Part shown: one piece after another, positions 17,751-27,494 of the stretch
Layout of the letters: each line of letters opens with the position of its first letter
Position numbering within the stretch: position 1 is the stretch's first letter
From: Pseudomonadota bacterium
Lineage (GTDB): Bacteria; Desulfobacterota; Desulfobulbia; Desulfobulbales; Desulfocapsaceae
Direction of reading: 5' to 3'
NCBI GenBank assembly: GCA_018821785.1
Contig: JAHJLI010000078.1
Coordinates: 1 to 43,960 of the forward strand
Length of the DNA stretch: 43,960 nt
Made by a program: the position numbers and the translations under genes
Notes under the pieces: generated by a model
Told to the model about the DNA's origin: nothing
The model's input: the letters and a program-made list of their open reading frames with translations, nothing else
The model's database searches: none

Positions 17751-20700
17751 ATGAACATTTTTTATCCCGACACTCTGCCGATAAACGCTCACAAAGATGC
17801 CATTATCGCAGCCCTAAGAACACACCAGGTGATTATCGTAGCTGGAGAGACAGGATCAGGAAAAACTACCCAGCTGGCTAAAATGGGCCTTGAAACTTTT
17901 CCTGACAGCAAACTGCTTATCGGTTGCACACAGCCGCGGCGCATTGCCGCTTCTACCGTTTCCGCCAGAGTTGCCGAAGAATTGGGACCACTCGCCCATC
18001 TGGTTGGCTATAAAATCCGTTTTCACGATGCCACAACACCGTCCACCAGAATCAAATTCATGACCGATGGCGTGCTCCTTGCCGAAACCCGCAAGGACCG
18101 GCACCTCTCCAAATACGGAATCCTGATCATTGATGAGGCCCATGAGCGAAGTCTCAATATTGATTTTCTTCTCGGATACATAAAACAACTCTTGCCCCGT
18201 CGCCCTGATCTGAAGGTTATTATCACTTCGGCGACCATCGACACCCAGGCCTTTGCCAACCATTTTGACAATGCCCCGATTCTTACTGTCGCCGGTCGTT
18301 CATATCCTGTGGTTGTGCGTTACTGCCCTCCTGAAGATGATGCATCCGGAGAACGGGACGAGGAGCTCGATCATTGCCTGCACATCGTATCCGAGTTGTA
18401 CACTAATGAACCGAAGGGAGATATTCTCGTTTTCCTGCCGACCGAAAAAGACATTCGCGAGGCTTGCCTAGTCCTGGAAAAAAAAATCCTTGGCGCCATA
18501 GTCTTGCCACTTTTTGGTCGGTTGCCGGCAGTTGACCAACGGAAGATCTTCCAGAGATATAATCAGGTTAAGATTGTCCTTGCAACCAATGTTGCCGAGA
18601 CCTCGATAACCGTTCCCGGCATCCGCTATGTCGTTGACAGCGGATTGGCGCGGATTTCCCATTACAATGTTCGGGCAAAGACCACTAGCCTGCCGATAGC
18701 TAGAATTTCCAGGGCCGGTTGTGACCAGCGAAAAGGCCGGTGCGGCCGTATCGGTCCTGGGGTTTGTATACGTCTTTACTCGGAAGAGGATTATGAAGAC
18801 CGAGCGGAATTCACCCTGCCGGAGTTGCTTCGGTCAAACCTTGCCGAAGTCATTCTCCAGATGATCTCTCTGGACCTTGGCCGGCCAGAAAATTTTCCAT
18901 TTCTTGACCCACCCCACAAAAGCGCCATCAAAGAAGGATATCAGCTGCTCGCCGAACTCGGGGCGATAAACGACAGAATGCAACTTACCGAGAGAGGGCG
19001 GATAATGGCAGATCTACCTATTGATCCGTGTATTTCTCGCATTATCATCGAGGCAAAGGAAAACAATTGTCTAAAAGAAATAAAAATCATTGCCGCCGTA
19101 CTGGCCATCCAGGATCCACGCATCCGCCCAGTTGATCATGAAAAAGAGGCGGATGAGGTCCACAAGGCATTTCTGCATCCCCAATCCGACTTCATGACCT
19201 TGCTGAATATCTGGAATTCGTTCCACGATGTGCAGGACAAAGTGAAGACCTGGTCACGATTGAAAAAATATTGCAAGGGCAATTTTCTTTCCTATCAGCG
19301 AATGCGGGAATGGATTGATCTTCATGATCAGCTGGAGCGAATTCTTGGCCGCAGTGAAGGATTTGCAGATAATAGTGTCAACGCCACCTATGAGCAGGTT
19401 CATAAAGCCCTGCTCGCTGGTTTTTTACGCAACCTTGCACGGAAAAAACTAGGTAAGTTGTATCAAGGTGCCCATAACCGTGAACTGATGATTTTTCCCG
19501 GTTCGCACCAATTCATGAAGGGAGGACAGTGGCTCGTTGCCGCATCGTTTATCGAGACAACAAGGCTGTATGCCCTGACCGTTGCGACTATAGAGACGGA
19601 GTGGATAGAGTCCATAGCCGGCCATCTGTGCAAATATTCCTGGACCAACCCGCACTGGCAGAAAAAAACCGGTCAGGTTGTCGCCGATGAGACGGTAACG
19701 CTTTTTGGCTTGATAATCAGTTCTGGATATAAGGTAAATTTTGGCAAAAGAAATAAAAAAAATATCGCAGAATCCCGAGATATCTTTATCCAATCGGCGC
19801 TTGTCCAAGGTGAAATGAATGGAACGTATCCCTTTCTCCAGCACAACCTGCGTCTTCTTGCCAAGTGGCAGGAAGTGGAAGAGAAACTGCGGGTCCGGAC
19901 TATCGTCGCAGATGACTTATCGTTTTATCGATTTTATGCCGAAAAAATTCCTGCCGATGTCTATGATCAGAGAACCTTGAACCGTTTTCTTAGCGTGAAA
20001 AAGAACATGATTTTGCTCATGATGAGCGACGAAGATGTTCTAAAAAGAAGACCAGACGACCTCGAACTCATCGATTATCCGCCGAAAATAAACGTTGGTG
20101 CCGTAGAGATTAGGCTCGAATATCATTTCGAACCAGGCTCCGATCACGATGGGGTCACCTTCCGAATTCCCGTCGATTTTGCAGTCTCGGTCTCCCCCAC
20201 CATCTTTGACTGGCTAGTTCCCGGTTTATTGCAGGAAAAGCTGACTGTTTTGTTAAAAGCCCTGCCGAAATCTCTTCGTAAAAAACTGGTGCCAATAACC
20301 GATACCGTAAACTGGCTGCTGGACGACATGTCCCAAGGCACCGGCTCTCTTTATGCCGCCCTGGAAGCAGCAATCATGAAACGCTTCAAGGTATTAGTGC
20401 AACGCACTGATTGGTCGAAAGAATTACCCCTACACCTGCAGCCGAGGTTTGTTCTATTCGGTGATGATGGCATGGAGATATGCGCCGGCCGTAACCTTAG
20501 GGATCTATTGGAGTCCGGATCAGACCTTGAACGGGAACCACAAGAGCCAACACTGCAAAAAGATGGCGAGGCAATGGTCTGTAAATGGCTGGGAACAGAA
20601 CATAGCAGTTGGAATTTTCTTGGCCTCCCTCCGGCCATCCCAACCTTTACGCGACAAGGGGAGATCTCAGGGTTTCTCTACCCGGTTCTCGTCCCGCAAC

Positions 20701-21506
20701 AAGATAAAGGCTGTGTCACCATCGGTTTTGAAAAAAATATACGGTTGGCAGAACAAAAGAATTGGTCCGGAACCCTCTTTCTCTATAGATTGCAATTCGC
20801 CGACCAGTTCAAGGCCTTAAAAAAAATGTGCACTGCCTCCTTTTCAGGACCATCGGCTGTCTATCTGTTTGACTTTGACATGACTCACAGGGAGGCTGTT
20901 GAAGCACTGCTTTTTTTTCTCCTTCATCATATTTTTGGGCCGCTGCCCACAGGGATTGTAGAAGAAAAGGAATTCATTGCCAAGGTGGCCGATGTCAGAC
21001 AGAGAGGTCTGTACGCTTCAGGAAAGAAAATGTGCGAAGAATTTTTGAGCCTTTTGCGCAAACGGCGAACAGTATTTGAAACCCTAAGAAAAATTTTTAA
21101 GCTTGAAAACAAGAATCACTTATACCTTCCTGAGAAAGAAACTGAATTTAATGCCCATCTTAACGATATTTTTCCGAAAGATCTGCTTATGCAGCGCCAC
21201 TCTGTGTCTTTTTCCGACCTTGACAGGCAGTTGCAATGCCTGCTCATCCGAATTGAAAGATTTTACGTCAATCCGACAAAAGACACCCAGAAGGCAGCAC
21301 CACTTACCAGGCATCTCCACAATCTGGTTCAACTTGCGGCAAAAAAAGATGAATTTTCTCAAGAGGCTCTCAAACTCGCTGAAACCTATAAAGCTATGGT
21401 CAACGAATACAGGATTGCCTTGTTTTCGCCGGAGATAAAAACTCGTCAGCCAATTTCTGAAAAAAAACTTGAGGAGCAATGGAAGTCAACCTTGGCGAAG
21501 TGGTAA
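17751..21506 (+). CDS. hrpA: ATP-dependent RNA helicase HrpA (DEAH box)
   Basis: Large DEAH-box RNA helicase; in E. coli HrpA acts in mRNA processing and rescue of stalled ribosomes. The 1251-residue product has Walker A GETGSGKTT at residues 32-40, CTQPRRIAASTVSARVAEE, the DEAH box near residue 128, SAT (TSATID), and the C-terminal helicase lobe with LATNVAETSITVPGIRYVVDSG and QRKGRCGRIGPGVCIRLY. A helicase-associated domain and OB-fold-like region follow, then the long DUF3418-type C-terminal part that distinguishes HrpA (about 1300) from HrpB (about 820). No Shine-Dalgarno is seen at the ATG. It stands alone between divergent galU and the convergent histidine kinase gene. Confidence 0.96.
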   Translation: MNIFYPDTLPINAHKDAIIAALRTHQVIIVAGETGSGKTTQLAKMGLETFPDSKLLIGCTQPRRIAASTVSARVAEELGPLAHLVGYKIRFHDATTPSTRIKFMTDGVLLAETRKDRHLSKYGILIIDEAHERSLNIDFLLGYIKQLLPRRPDLKVIITSATIDTQAFANHFDNAPILTVAGRSYPVVVRYCPPEDDASGERDEELDHCLHIVSELYTNEPKGDILVFLPTEKDIREACLVLEKKILGAIVLPLFGRLPAVDQRKIFQRYNQVKIVLATNVAETSITVPGIRYVVDSGLARISHYNVRAKTTSLPIARISRAGCDQRKGRCGRIGPGVCIRLYSEEDYEDRAEFTLPELLRSNLAEVILQMISLDLGRPENFPFLDPPHKSAIKEGYQLLAELGAINDRMQLTERGRIMADLPIDPCISRIIIEAKENNCLKEIKIIAAVLAIQDPRIRPVDHEKEADEVHKAFLHPQSDFMTLLNIWNSFHDVQDKVKTWSRLKKYCKGNFLSYQRMREWIDLHDQLERILGRSEGFADNSVNATYEQVHKALLAGFLRNLARKKLGKLYQGAHNRELMIFPGSHQFMKGGQWLVAASFIETTRLYALTVATIETEWIESIAGHLCKYSWTNPHWQKKTGQVVADETVTLFGLIISSGYKVNFGKRNKKNIAESRDIFIQSALVQGEMNGTYPFLQHNLRLLAKWQEVEEKLRVRTIVADDLSFYRFYAEKIPADVYDQRTLNRFLSVKKNMILLMMSDEDVLKRRPDDLELIDYPPKINVGAVEIRLEYHFEPGSDHDGVTFRIPVDFAVSVSPTIFDWLVPGLLQEKLTVLLKALPKSLRKKLVPITDTVNWLLDDMSQGTGSLYAALEAAIMKRFKVLVQRTDWSKELPLHLQPRFVLFGDDGMEICAGRNLRDLLESGSDLEREPQEPTLQKDGEAMVCKWLGTEHSSWNFLGLPPAIPTFTRQGEISGFLYPVLVPQQDKGCVTIGFEKNIRLAEQKNWSGTLFLYRLQFADQFKALKKMCTASFSGPSAVYLFDFDMTHREAVEALLFFLLHHIFGPLPTGIVEEKEFIAKVADVRQRGLYASGKKMCEEFLSLLRKRRTVFETLRKIFKLENKNHLYLPEKETEFNAHLNDIFPKDLLMQRHSVSFSDLDRQLQCLLIRIERFYVNPTKDTQKAAPLTRHLHNLVQLAAKKDEFSQEALKLAETYKAMVNEYRIALFSPEIKTRQPISEKKLEEQWKSTLAKW

Positions 21507-21566
21507 GGGTTCAATGAATAGAGTTACCTTTCGCCGTTTTTCCCTGTATATCTTCGTTGATTCTCC

Positions 21567-21600
21567 GCAACCGGAACCAACCTGGCATTGGACTGGTTGC
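21567..21600. terminator. Imperfect hairpin between convergent hrpA and the histidine kinase gene
   Basis: GCAACC pairs with GGTTGC at the base, with an inner CCAA/TTGG stem and a 7-base loop. It sits in the 114-base convergent gap, where a bidirectional terminator is expected, but no T-run follows on either strand. Weak. Confidence 0.3.
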
Positions 21601-21620
21601 TTATAAGAAGATAGCGATTA

Positions 21621-23621
21621 TCAAGTGTTGAGAACCATACCGACAACATGTTTCAAACTATCCATGGAATAGGGCATGGGCAGCGTGGTGGCGAAGCCGT
21701 ATTTCCAGCATTCTTCCATCACCGGATCAAGGATGGTGCCGCTCATGGCGATAATCTGCAGATTGCTGTCCATCTCATGCAATATACGACAGGTCTCAAC
21801 AGCGGATTCACCGTTGATATCAGACAGACTAAGAATAATGAGCGGCCTGGTCAAAAGCGGATCGTTGACAAATCGTTTCATCTCTCTGGTGGCTTCGGCG
21901 CGTTTTGCAGCCTTGATAACCAAATGCCCCAAATGCTCCAGCATTATTCTGCCGATCTCCCTCATTTGGTCATCGGGTTCAATCAACAACACATATCGGT
22001 CTCTGACGACCTCGGTTTTTTCTGAAATACGGTCTTCTTTGCCATCCTGCATAATCGGCAAATACAACACAACGGTTGTTCCCTCCCCTGGTTCGGAATG
22101 AACTACGACATGTCCGCCATGATTGCGCAGAGTCGCATACACCACTGTCAGACCAAGGCCCATGCCTTTGACAGCTCCCCGTTCTTTGGTAGAGTAATAG
22201 GGATCAAAAATTCGGAGGAGCTGCTCACGCTCTATCCCCTTACCAAAATCGCGGATTTCGACCTTAGCATAAGTTCCTGCCGAGACATATTGCCCAGACA
22301 TCAACCGAGGGGTATCAAATGTGCTTTTACCAATGCGTATCTCGATTCTGCCACCAGCAGCGGCCTCACATCCATTTTTAAGGACATTAGCGATTGCCTG
22401 GCTTATTTCTTCAGGATCAACATGCACTTGACAATCATCACTTCCAGCAAAAAAAATGTAGTCAGCCGGTTCATTTTCGAAAAAAATGTCCACTGCAGTG
22501 CGAACAAGTCGGCCAATACCTACAGCTTCTCGGCTGACGATACCGAGGTTGGAAAAGCAGGAAATCTGTCTGGTCAGGTCGACGGCGACAAGTGCTGCTT
22601 TTCTCGCCTGTTCGATAAGTTTGACACGATCGACACTGCTTTGGTTTTTCCCATAATGGCTAATAATGTCAAGATTGCCACATATGACCGTCAGCAAGTT
22701 ATTAAAATCGTGGGCGACACCTCCTGCCATACAGCTCAACGCATCCATTTTTTTGACAAGCTTTATGGCATTGTCAAGTTCTTTGTTATGCTTTTCTGCC
22801 TGATATTGACGAGTTATATCACGAAGGATACAGAGGCCGAACACATCGTCGGCTTCAGCAACAGCCATAAGTGTTCCTATAATCACACGGCCTTTAAACT
22901 GAATGGGTGATTCCTCTAAAATCTCATATGCACCCATTCCTCGGTGTATGAGCTGATTCTCGGCCCATTGCATGATAGGGACACGCAAGTGCCCCCAATC
23001 AATTGCTTCAGCAAAATTTAAACCGATCAGCGATTCTTCACGATTGCAAAGAATATCAAGAGCCGCCGGGTTGGCGGCAACAATTTTTCCATTATTGCTC
23101 AGTTCAAGAATACCTTCATCGAGGTTGGCAAAGATCATGTTCAGATGCCTCTTTTCCGAAAGGAGTTCACTCGTCACTTCAGACGATTTGAGCCCGAAAG
23201 GAATTCGAGTATCTTTTTTATTTTGTTCGGAAAGTGCAATTTTCTTTCTTTGATCAAAGGTGTGCAATGCACCACGAATGTGTTGCCGGATTTCTTTGAG
23301 GTTGCCCTTAGCTATGAACAAATCGCAGTTGATATCCTGGAGGATTTTTTTTTGATCTTCGAGAATAATTGCTGATAGAACGACAATGAAGATATTACGA
23401 TGTTTTTTATTATTTCGCAAAATCCGACAAAGCTGCTCACCGCTGACTAATGGCATAATCAGATCAGTAAAAACAATTTCTGGATCATATTCTTCAAGTA
23501 TTTCAAGTGCTTCAAGACCAGTCCCGGCAGTTTTCACCATACAGCCTTCTTGAGAGAGTATGGTCGAAACTGCTTTAAGGAGGACTGGATTATTATCAAC
23601 TACAAGGGTTTTTATATCCAT
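21621..23621 (-). CDS. Hybrid histidine kinase: REC-PAS-HisKA-HATPase-REC (second receiver degenerate)
   Basis: Soluble two-component sensor of 666 residues with no transmembrane segment. Order: an N-terminal receiver (about 4-118) with an intact phospho-Asp in FTDLIMP; a PAS domain (about 150-270, FANLDEGILELSNNGKIVAANPAAL); a HisKA phosphorylation helix with the NtrB-like motif GGVAHDFNNLLTVI, His near residue 302; an HATPase domain with DFGKGI and GMGLGLTVVYA; and a C-terminal receiver-like domain (about 543-660). In that last domain the phospho-acceptor position reads I-I-L-S-L-S-D, so Ser replaces Asp, and the conserved KP motif reads MP, so it is likely not phosphorylated. The ATG has AGGGA upstream. 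The lone receiver gene precedes it by 27 bases and is the natural partner. Stimulus unknown. Confidence 0.93.
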   Translation of the reverse strand: MDIKTLVVDNNPVLLKAVSTILSQEGCMVKTAGTGLEALEILEEYDPEIVFTDLIMPLVSGEQLCRILRNNKKHRNIFIVVLSAIILEDQKKILQDINCDLFIAKGNLKEIRQHIRGALHTFDQRKKIALSEQNKKDTRIPFGLKSSEVTSELLSEKRHLNMIFANLDEGILELSNNGKIVAANPAALDILCNREESLIGLNFAEAIDWGHLRVPIMQWAENQLIHRGMGAYEILEESPIQFKGRVIIGTLMAVAEADDVFGLCILRDITRQYQAEKHNKELDNAIKLVKKMDALSCMAGGVAHDFNNLLTVICGNLDIISHYGKNQSSVDRVKLIEQARKAALVAVDLTRQISCFSNLGIVSREAVGIGRLVRTAVDIFFENEPADYIFFAGSDDCQVHVDPEEISQAIANVLKNGCEAAAGGRIEIRIGKSTFDTPRLMSGQYVSAGTYAKVEIRDFGKGIEREQLLRIFDPYYSTKERGAVKGMGLGLTVVYATLRNHGGHVVVHSEPGEGTTVVLYLPIMQDGKEDRISEKTEVVRDRYVLLIEPDDQMREIGRIMLEHLGHLVIKAAKRAEATREMKRFVNDPLLTRPLIILSLSDINGESAVETCRILHEMDSNLQIIAMSGTILDPVMEECWKYGFATTLPMPYSMDSLKHVVGMVLNT

Positions 23622-23648
23622 TTTGCAATCCCTGGGAAATAGCCTGAG

Positions 23649-24026
23649 TCAATCCGAACTTCCCGGCAGTCGCCATTCCTTGATTGCCTTTATCAGGGCT
23701 GGCATATCAAGTGGCTTGGTGAATATCTTCCTGGCGCCTAGCAACTCAGCCACCGCCAAATAAGAATCCGCACCAATTTTGCCGCCTCCGGAAATGGCTA
23801 TCAGGCCGACCTCCGGAAATTCTTCTCTGAATTGAGTGATTGTCTCAATTCCCTCCTGAACCGGCATAATGAGATCACAGATTACCAGTTGAACGGGAGA
23901 AGAACGATGAGCTTTGACACCATTTTTGCCATTTTCCGCTTCAAATACTTCAAAGCCTTCCCTTTCCAACCACATACGAATGAGTTCGCGGATTCGATAG
24001 TCATCATCGATTATGAGAACTTTCAT
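23649..24026 (-). CDS. Single-domain response regulator (CheY-like receiver)
   Basis: A 125-residue receiver domain with no output domain. The acidic pair D7/D8, phospho-acceptor D51 (VICDLIMP), the switch Ser79 (AISG) and K104 (FTKPL) are all present, so it should be phosphorylatable. The ATG has a strong Shine-Dalgarno (AAGGAAGGGAG). It is 27 bases upstream of the hybrid kinase gene and very likely co-transcribed, suggesting a phosphorelay intermediate or an allosteric partner; the kinase's own C-terminal receiver appears inactive. Upstream, 24027-24170 is an AT-rich gap of 144 bases that may carry the promoter; I see no convincing consensus. Confidence 0.92.
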   Translation of the reverse strand: MKVLIIDDDYRIRELIRMWLEREGFEVFEAENGKNGVKAHRSSPVQLVICDLIMPVQEGIETITQFREEFPEVGLIAISGGGKIGADSYLAVAELLGARKIFTKPLDMPALIKAIKEWRLPGSSD

Positions 24027-24170
24027 ACTCCCTTCCTTTTATCGTCCAATCACAATTCGTAATCGGTGATTATTGTCTAATCCTTTGAGATACAATTAAG
24101 ATAGGCCTAGGTAATCTGCATAACAGCACAAGTAACCACAAAATAAATGTTCAATAATGGTAAGCAGTTA

Positions 24171-26468
24171 TTAACGGCTCCTAAAAATTACATCCTTGAA
24201 AAAAACGACCATCTTTCGCCTTCTACTGGCCATTTTCAGCTGTTCCGGAATAAGATCCGTCTGATTAACCTTCAATACCGACATTTTATACTCAATATGA
24301 CTCGCCAAACGGTTGTCTATGTACCATGCATACATGAGCCCAATCAAAAGCCCTGGAGGAGTGAAACCTTCTCCTTTGTTGACCAGACGAGTGTAATGAT
24401 TTTCATCTCCCGTGCCGCACATCCGGGCAAGTTTCAGGAATGACGTTAATTGTTGGTGGGTCAAAAAACACCTGCGCCGGTCTTTATCCTTCAGAAAAAG
24501 GTGATACACCCGGCCAAGAGACAGATGATCAATTTCTACTTCATTCATCACCTTCTTTTCAGCATAATCACCAAGAAGCGATTCCCCCAAGGCTATCATT
24601 AAAGCGATCTCGAGCTTTTGCCTGACTCTGACCTGATCTCCTCTTATTTTGATGGATCTGTCTTCCGGGTCAAAAAAAGAAAAAACATTGTCCCACTGCT
24701 GATCCCTGTTCCAGTGTTGCTGGTCGATGCAGTAGATCTTATCGAAATAATTGAGATGGTGAAGTGGAATAACCGGATGATTCCAGAGGATGTCACAAAT
24801 ATCTGTCTTTAATTGCTGAGCATCAATCTTGAGATCCTCCCCGACACAATGAATCTGCACCATTTTTAGTTTTTCATTTATACCAAAAAACTTTTGGCAT
24901 GGCAGAATATTTACTCCACCTGGAGGCTCATATCGTGTCGACAAGACCTTTTTTTCTCCGGTGTTTGTCTCTGGACGAGAAAGAAAACAGCTGCGACCGT
25001 TATACAACCCTTTAATTGCCAGAGCAAGAATGTCCGGATCGTGTTGAATTACACCAGTTTCCACCAAGGCTTCCTTTGAATATACCCCGCATTCAATGGG
25101 AATATAATGCTCACGAAATAGCTCTTCTCGATCTACGAAAATCGGTATCTTACCCTCAACAGCATAGCTTTGCAGAACCGATGCTGGAATATCATTGAGA
25201 GATATACAGAGCACTTCGTTAAAGAGCCCTCTGGTGCCTCCCGGAATATTTTTTTCATAGGCGCGGATCATGTCTGATACGTGAAACTTCCTTTCCGGAT
25301 CGGCAATACTCAAATCAGTTTCTCCCGCCTGGACCCAGAGATTCGACACCAACACTTTCAATGCTTTCTGGTTGTTTCGAACAGCGTCGGCTAGGCCAGG
25401 AACCTTAAAAACCGGAATGATAGATGAATACAAACTGCCCGGTGCCAGGATCAATATATCTGCATTTTCAATATCCGCCAAAACCTCGTCATATATTCTA
25501 ATGGTGTCGCAATAATCCACATGAACACTATCAACCGGGAATCCCCTGCGTGCCTCACTCAGTTTATGCTCACCAACTATCTCCACACCATTGGTGTACA
25601 GCACCCTCAATTGCGCAGGCGTGGAGGTACAAGGAAGAACCGCCCTTTCACAGGCACCAATTACCCTAGCCAGAGCGTTGATGCCTTTAAAAATTGCCAC
25701 ATGCATCAACTCCTGTTTCTTAGCTATCTGTTCATTTAAGATGTTTTGATCAATTTCACGGTAAACGGCGGCAGTAAGTAGCAAATTGCCGAGACATTGC
25801 GGTCGTTTCAGTGTTTCAATCAAACGCCGGTCGGAAAAGAGATATTCAAGAAGATACTTCAGATACTGCGCCAAGGATGTTGGCAGTTTACTTATTCGAT
25901 CGGCAATAGTTTTGAACTGCAGAGTTCCCTTGGTAAAAGGCTGTGTAAAACGGAGGTTGAATATTTCAGCAAGGATCGTGGCTATATTGCCGGCCTGGAA
26001 GCTGTCAATGGTATATCTTTTTTGCAGGTTACTGCTTTCAATGGACGACAGCAGGACATGTCGCATGTCGCCAATGGCTAGGAGCGGCAGGTCTTTGAGC
26101 AGTTCTCCGGTGGAGCCACCGTTATCGGTGACACAGACAATCGACCGTGTTTGTGGGAAAATTTCTTTTAATCCGACGAATGGTTTCTTTATCCAGTTCT
26201 CCCTTCGCGAATCACCACCAACTATATTCGACAGGCCTGTGCCCCCACCGAAAACAACTACTTGAGCTTCTTCGACACTCGTCTCAAGCAATTCCTTGCG
26301 TAATGCGACAAGATGTTTCTTAGCGCTCATATGCACATTTTCGGGAACACCGCGGAGCACAAGATCAACAAGTTTTTCACGTAAATCAAGTTGCGGCAAG
26401 AGATCCAGCGGTGAAAGCTGAACCCGTTGGATTTCCCTAATTTTCTCAAATATCAACCTTGTCCTCAC
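24171..26468 (-). CDS. YvcK/CofD-like family protein with long C-terminal extension
   Basis: Belongs to the CofD/YvcK fold; YvcK proteins bind UDP-sugars and influence carbon use and cell-wall precursor supply, while CofD makes a coenzyme F420 precursor. The 765-residue product has the nucleotide-binding motif VVFGGGTGLS near residue 71, then VCVTDNGGSTGELL and AIGDMRHVLLSS, which match the YvcK signature (family: DDGGSSG, GDxR), and later LILAPGSLYSSIIPVF and VSNLWVQAGETD. YvcK is about 320 residues, so this one has about 65 extra residues in front and over 300 behind; I recognise nothing in that extension. The start is GTG with no clear Shine-Dalgarno. No other F420 genes are present, so YvcK-like is the better guess. 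Confidence 0.8.
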   Translation of the reverse strand: MRTRLIFEKIREIQRVQLSPLDLLPQLDLREKLVDLVLRGVPENVHMSAKKHLVALRKELLETSVEEAQVVVFGGGTGLSNIVGGDSRRENWIKKPFVGLKEIFPQTRSIVCVTDNGGSTGELLKDLPLLAIGDMRHVLLSSIESSNLQKRYTIDSFQAGNIATILAEIFNLRFTQPFTKGTLQFKTIADRISKLPTSLAQYLKYLLEYLFSDRRLIETLKRPQCLGNLLLTAAVYREIDQNILNEQIAKKQELMHVAIFKGINALARVIGACERAVLPCTSTPAQLRVLYTNGVEIVGEHKLSEARRGFPVDSVHVDYCDTIRIYDEVLADIENADILILAPGSLYSSIIPVFKVPGLADAVRNNQKALKVLVSNLWVQAGETDLSIADPERKFHVSDMIRAYEKNIPGGTRGLFNEVLCISLNDIPASVLQSYAVEGKIPIFVDREELFREHYIPIECGVYSKEALVETGVIQHDPDILALAIKGLYNGRSCFLSRPETNTGEKKVLSTRYEPPGGVNILPCQKFFGINEKLKMVQIHCVGEDLKIDAQQLKTDICDILWNHPVIPLHHLNYFDKIYCIDQQHWNRDQQWDNVFSFFDPEDRSIKIRGDQVRVRQKLEIALMIALGESLLGDYAEKKVMNEVEIDHLSLGRVYHLFLKDKDRRRCFLTHQQLTSFLKLARMCGTGDENHYTRLVNKGEGFTPPGLLIGLMYAWYIDNRLASHIEYKMSVLKVNQTDLIPEQLKMASRRRKMVVFFKDVIFRSR

Positions 26469-26602
26469 ACAAATTTTGAATTATGAATGTGTTGTCGTTA
26501 CCCCCGGTAAGCGGGATAAGTACCCTCACAAAATTTGTTTAGAAAAACAAAAAGCGAACTTCCAAGGCACTGGTGCCTGTATTTTCCTGTCAAGTCAAAT
26601 AA

Positions 26603-27406
26603 TTAGGCGCCGCTAGTAAATATAGGCGGTGTTTTAACACGAGTTGATGAGATTCTTAATAGATGTTCCTCGACCCGCAGGAGTTCCTCTGGAGTATCGA
26701 CTTCTATGGAATCATGCTGGGTAATAACCAATTTAATTTTGTAGCCGTATTCCAAGACACGTAATTGCTCAAGTTTTTCGAATCGCTCCCACTCACCTTC
26801 CGGCAGCGCCACAAAAGATAAAAGGAAGCTTTTGCGATATGCATAAAAACCAAGATGTTTGTAATATGTCGGCTTGACTTTCTCGTTTGGATTACGTTGA
26901 AATGGAATGGGAGAACGTGAAAAGTACAGCGCATGAAAATTACGATCGAACACCGTTTTTACATGGTTGGGATCATTTATTTCTTCAGGACGGATGATTT
27001 TGTAAATAAGAGTGGCCATCGGTAGGGTTGGATCATCAAGCAGGGGTTGGGCAACTTGTTGTACCACCTCGGCCGGAAAAAGCGGCTGATCTCCCTGAAT
27101 GTTCACCACCACATCATCCTCGGATATCTTAAGAATTTCGGCGGCCTCGGCGAGACGGTCGGAACCGGAAACATGATTGCTCCTGGTCATAACATATTCA
27201 CCGCCAAAACCTTCGACACACCGGGCAATACGTTCATCATCAGTTGCGACAACAACCCGGGAGAGTATTGCCACTGCTCGAGCTCTTTCCACCACATGCT
27301 GAATCATCGGTTTTCCGGCAATTGGCGCCAATGGCTTGCCTCGAAACCGGTTGGATTCATACCGTGCAGGAATAATTGCTATAACTTCAGGTTTTTGTAT
27401 TGACAT
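26603..27406 (-). CDS. kdsB: 3-deoxy-manno-octulosonate cytidylyltransferase
   Basis: Activates Kdo as CMP-Kdo for lipid A-core synthesis in the cytoplasm. From the ATG at 27406 the protein is 267 residues (family about 250). The motif IIPARYESNRFRGKPL occupies residues 11-26, followed by VVVATDDERI, MTRSNHVSGSDRLAEA, VVNIQGDQPLF, the central KHLGFYAYRKSFL, and EQLRVLEYGYKIK, all diagnostic of KdsB. A longer frame beginning at a TTG (27475) would run into the divergent rsmJ promoter and lacks a Shine-Dalgarno, so I rejected it. Downstream, in the 134-base gap to the YvcK-like gene, there is a short hairpin (AGGCAC/GTGCCT, 26565-26578) that might be a weak terminator. Confidence 0.95.
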   Translation of the reverse strand: MSIQKPEVIAIIPARYESNRFRGKPLAPIAGKPMIQHVVERARAVAILSRVVVATDDERIARCVEGFGGEYVMTRSNHVSGSDRLAEAAEILKISEDDVVVNIQGDQPLFPAEVVQQVAQPLLDDPTLPMATLIYKIIRPEEINDPNHVKTVFDRNFHALYFSRSPIPFQRNPNEKVKPTYYKHLGFYAYRKSFLLSFVALPEGEWERFEKLEQLRVLEYGYKIKLVITQHDSIEVDTPEELLRVEEHLLRISSTRVKTPPIFTSGA

Positions 27407-27494
27407 ATAAAAGGTACTGGTCATTTCAGGATGAGTCGGGTACCGTGCTGCTCTACCCGAATGATAAATCTTCAATATAACGGAAGGAATGGTT

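Noticed and set aside
22098..22910. 270-residue open frame on the + strand
   Set aside because: Antisense to the hybrid kinase; sequence is low-quality protein text with no domain.
24171..26468. Coenzyme F420 biosynthesis (CofD)
   Set aside because: No other F420 genes are in view and the motifs fit the YvcK branch as well or better.
27404..27475. TTG-initiated N-terminal extension of kdsB
   Set aside because: No Shine-Dalgarno, non-conserved residues, and it would crowd the divergent rsmJ start; the ATG at 27406 places the PARYxS motif correctly.
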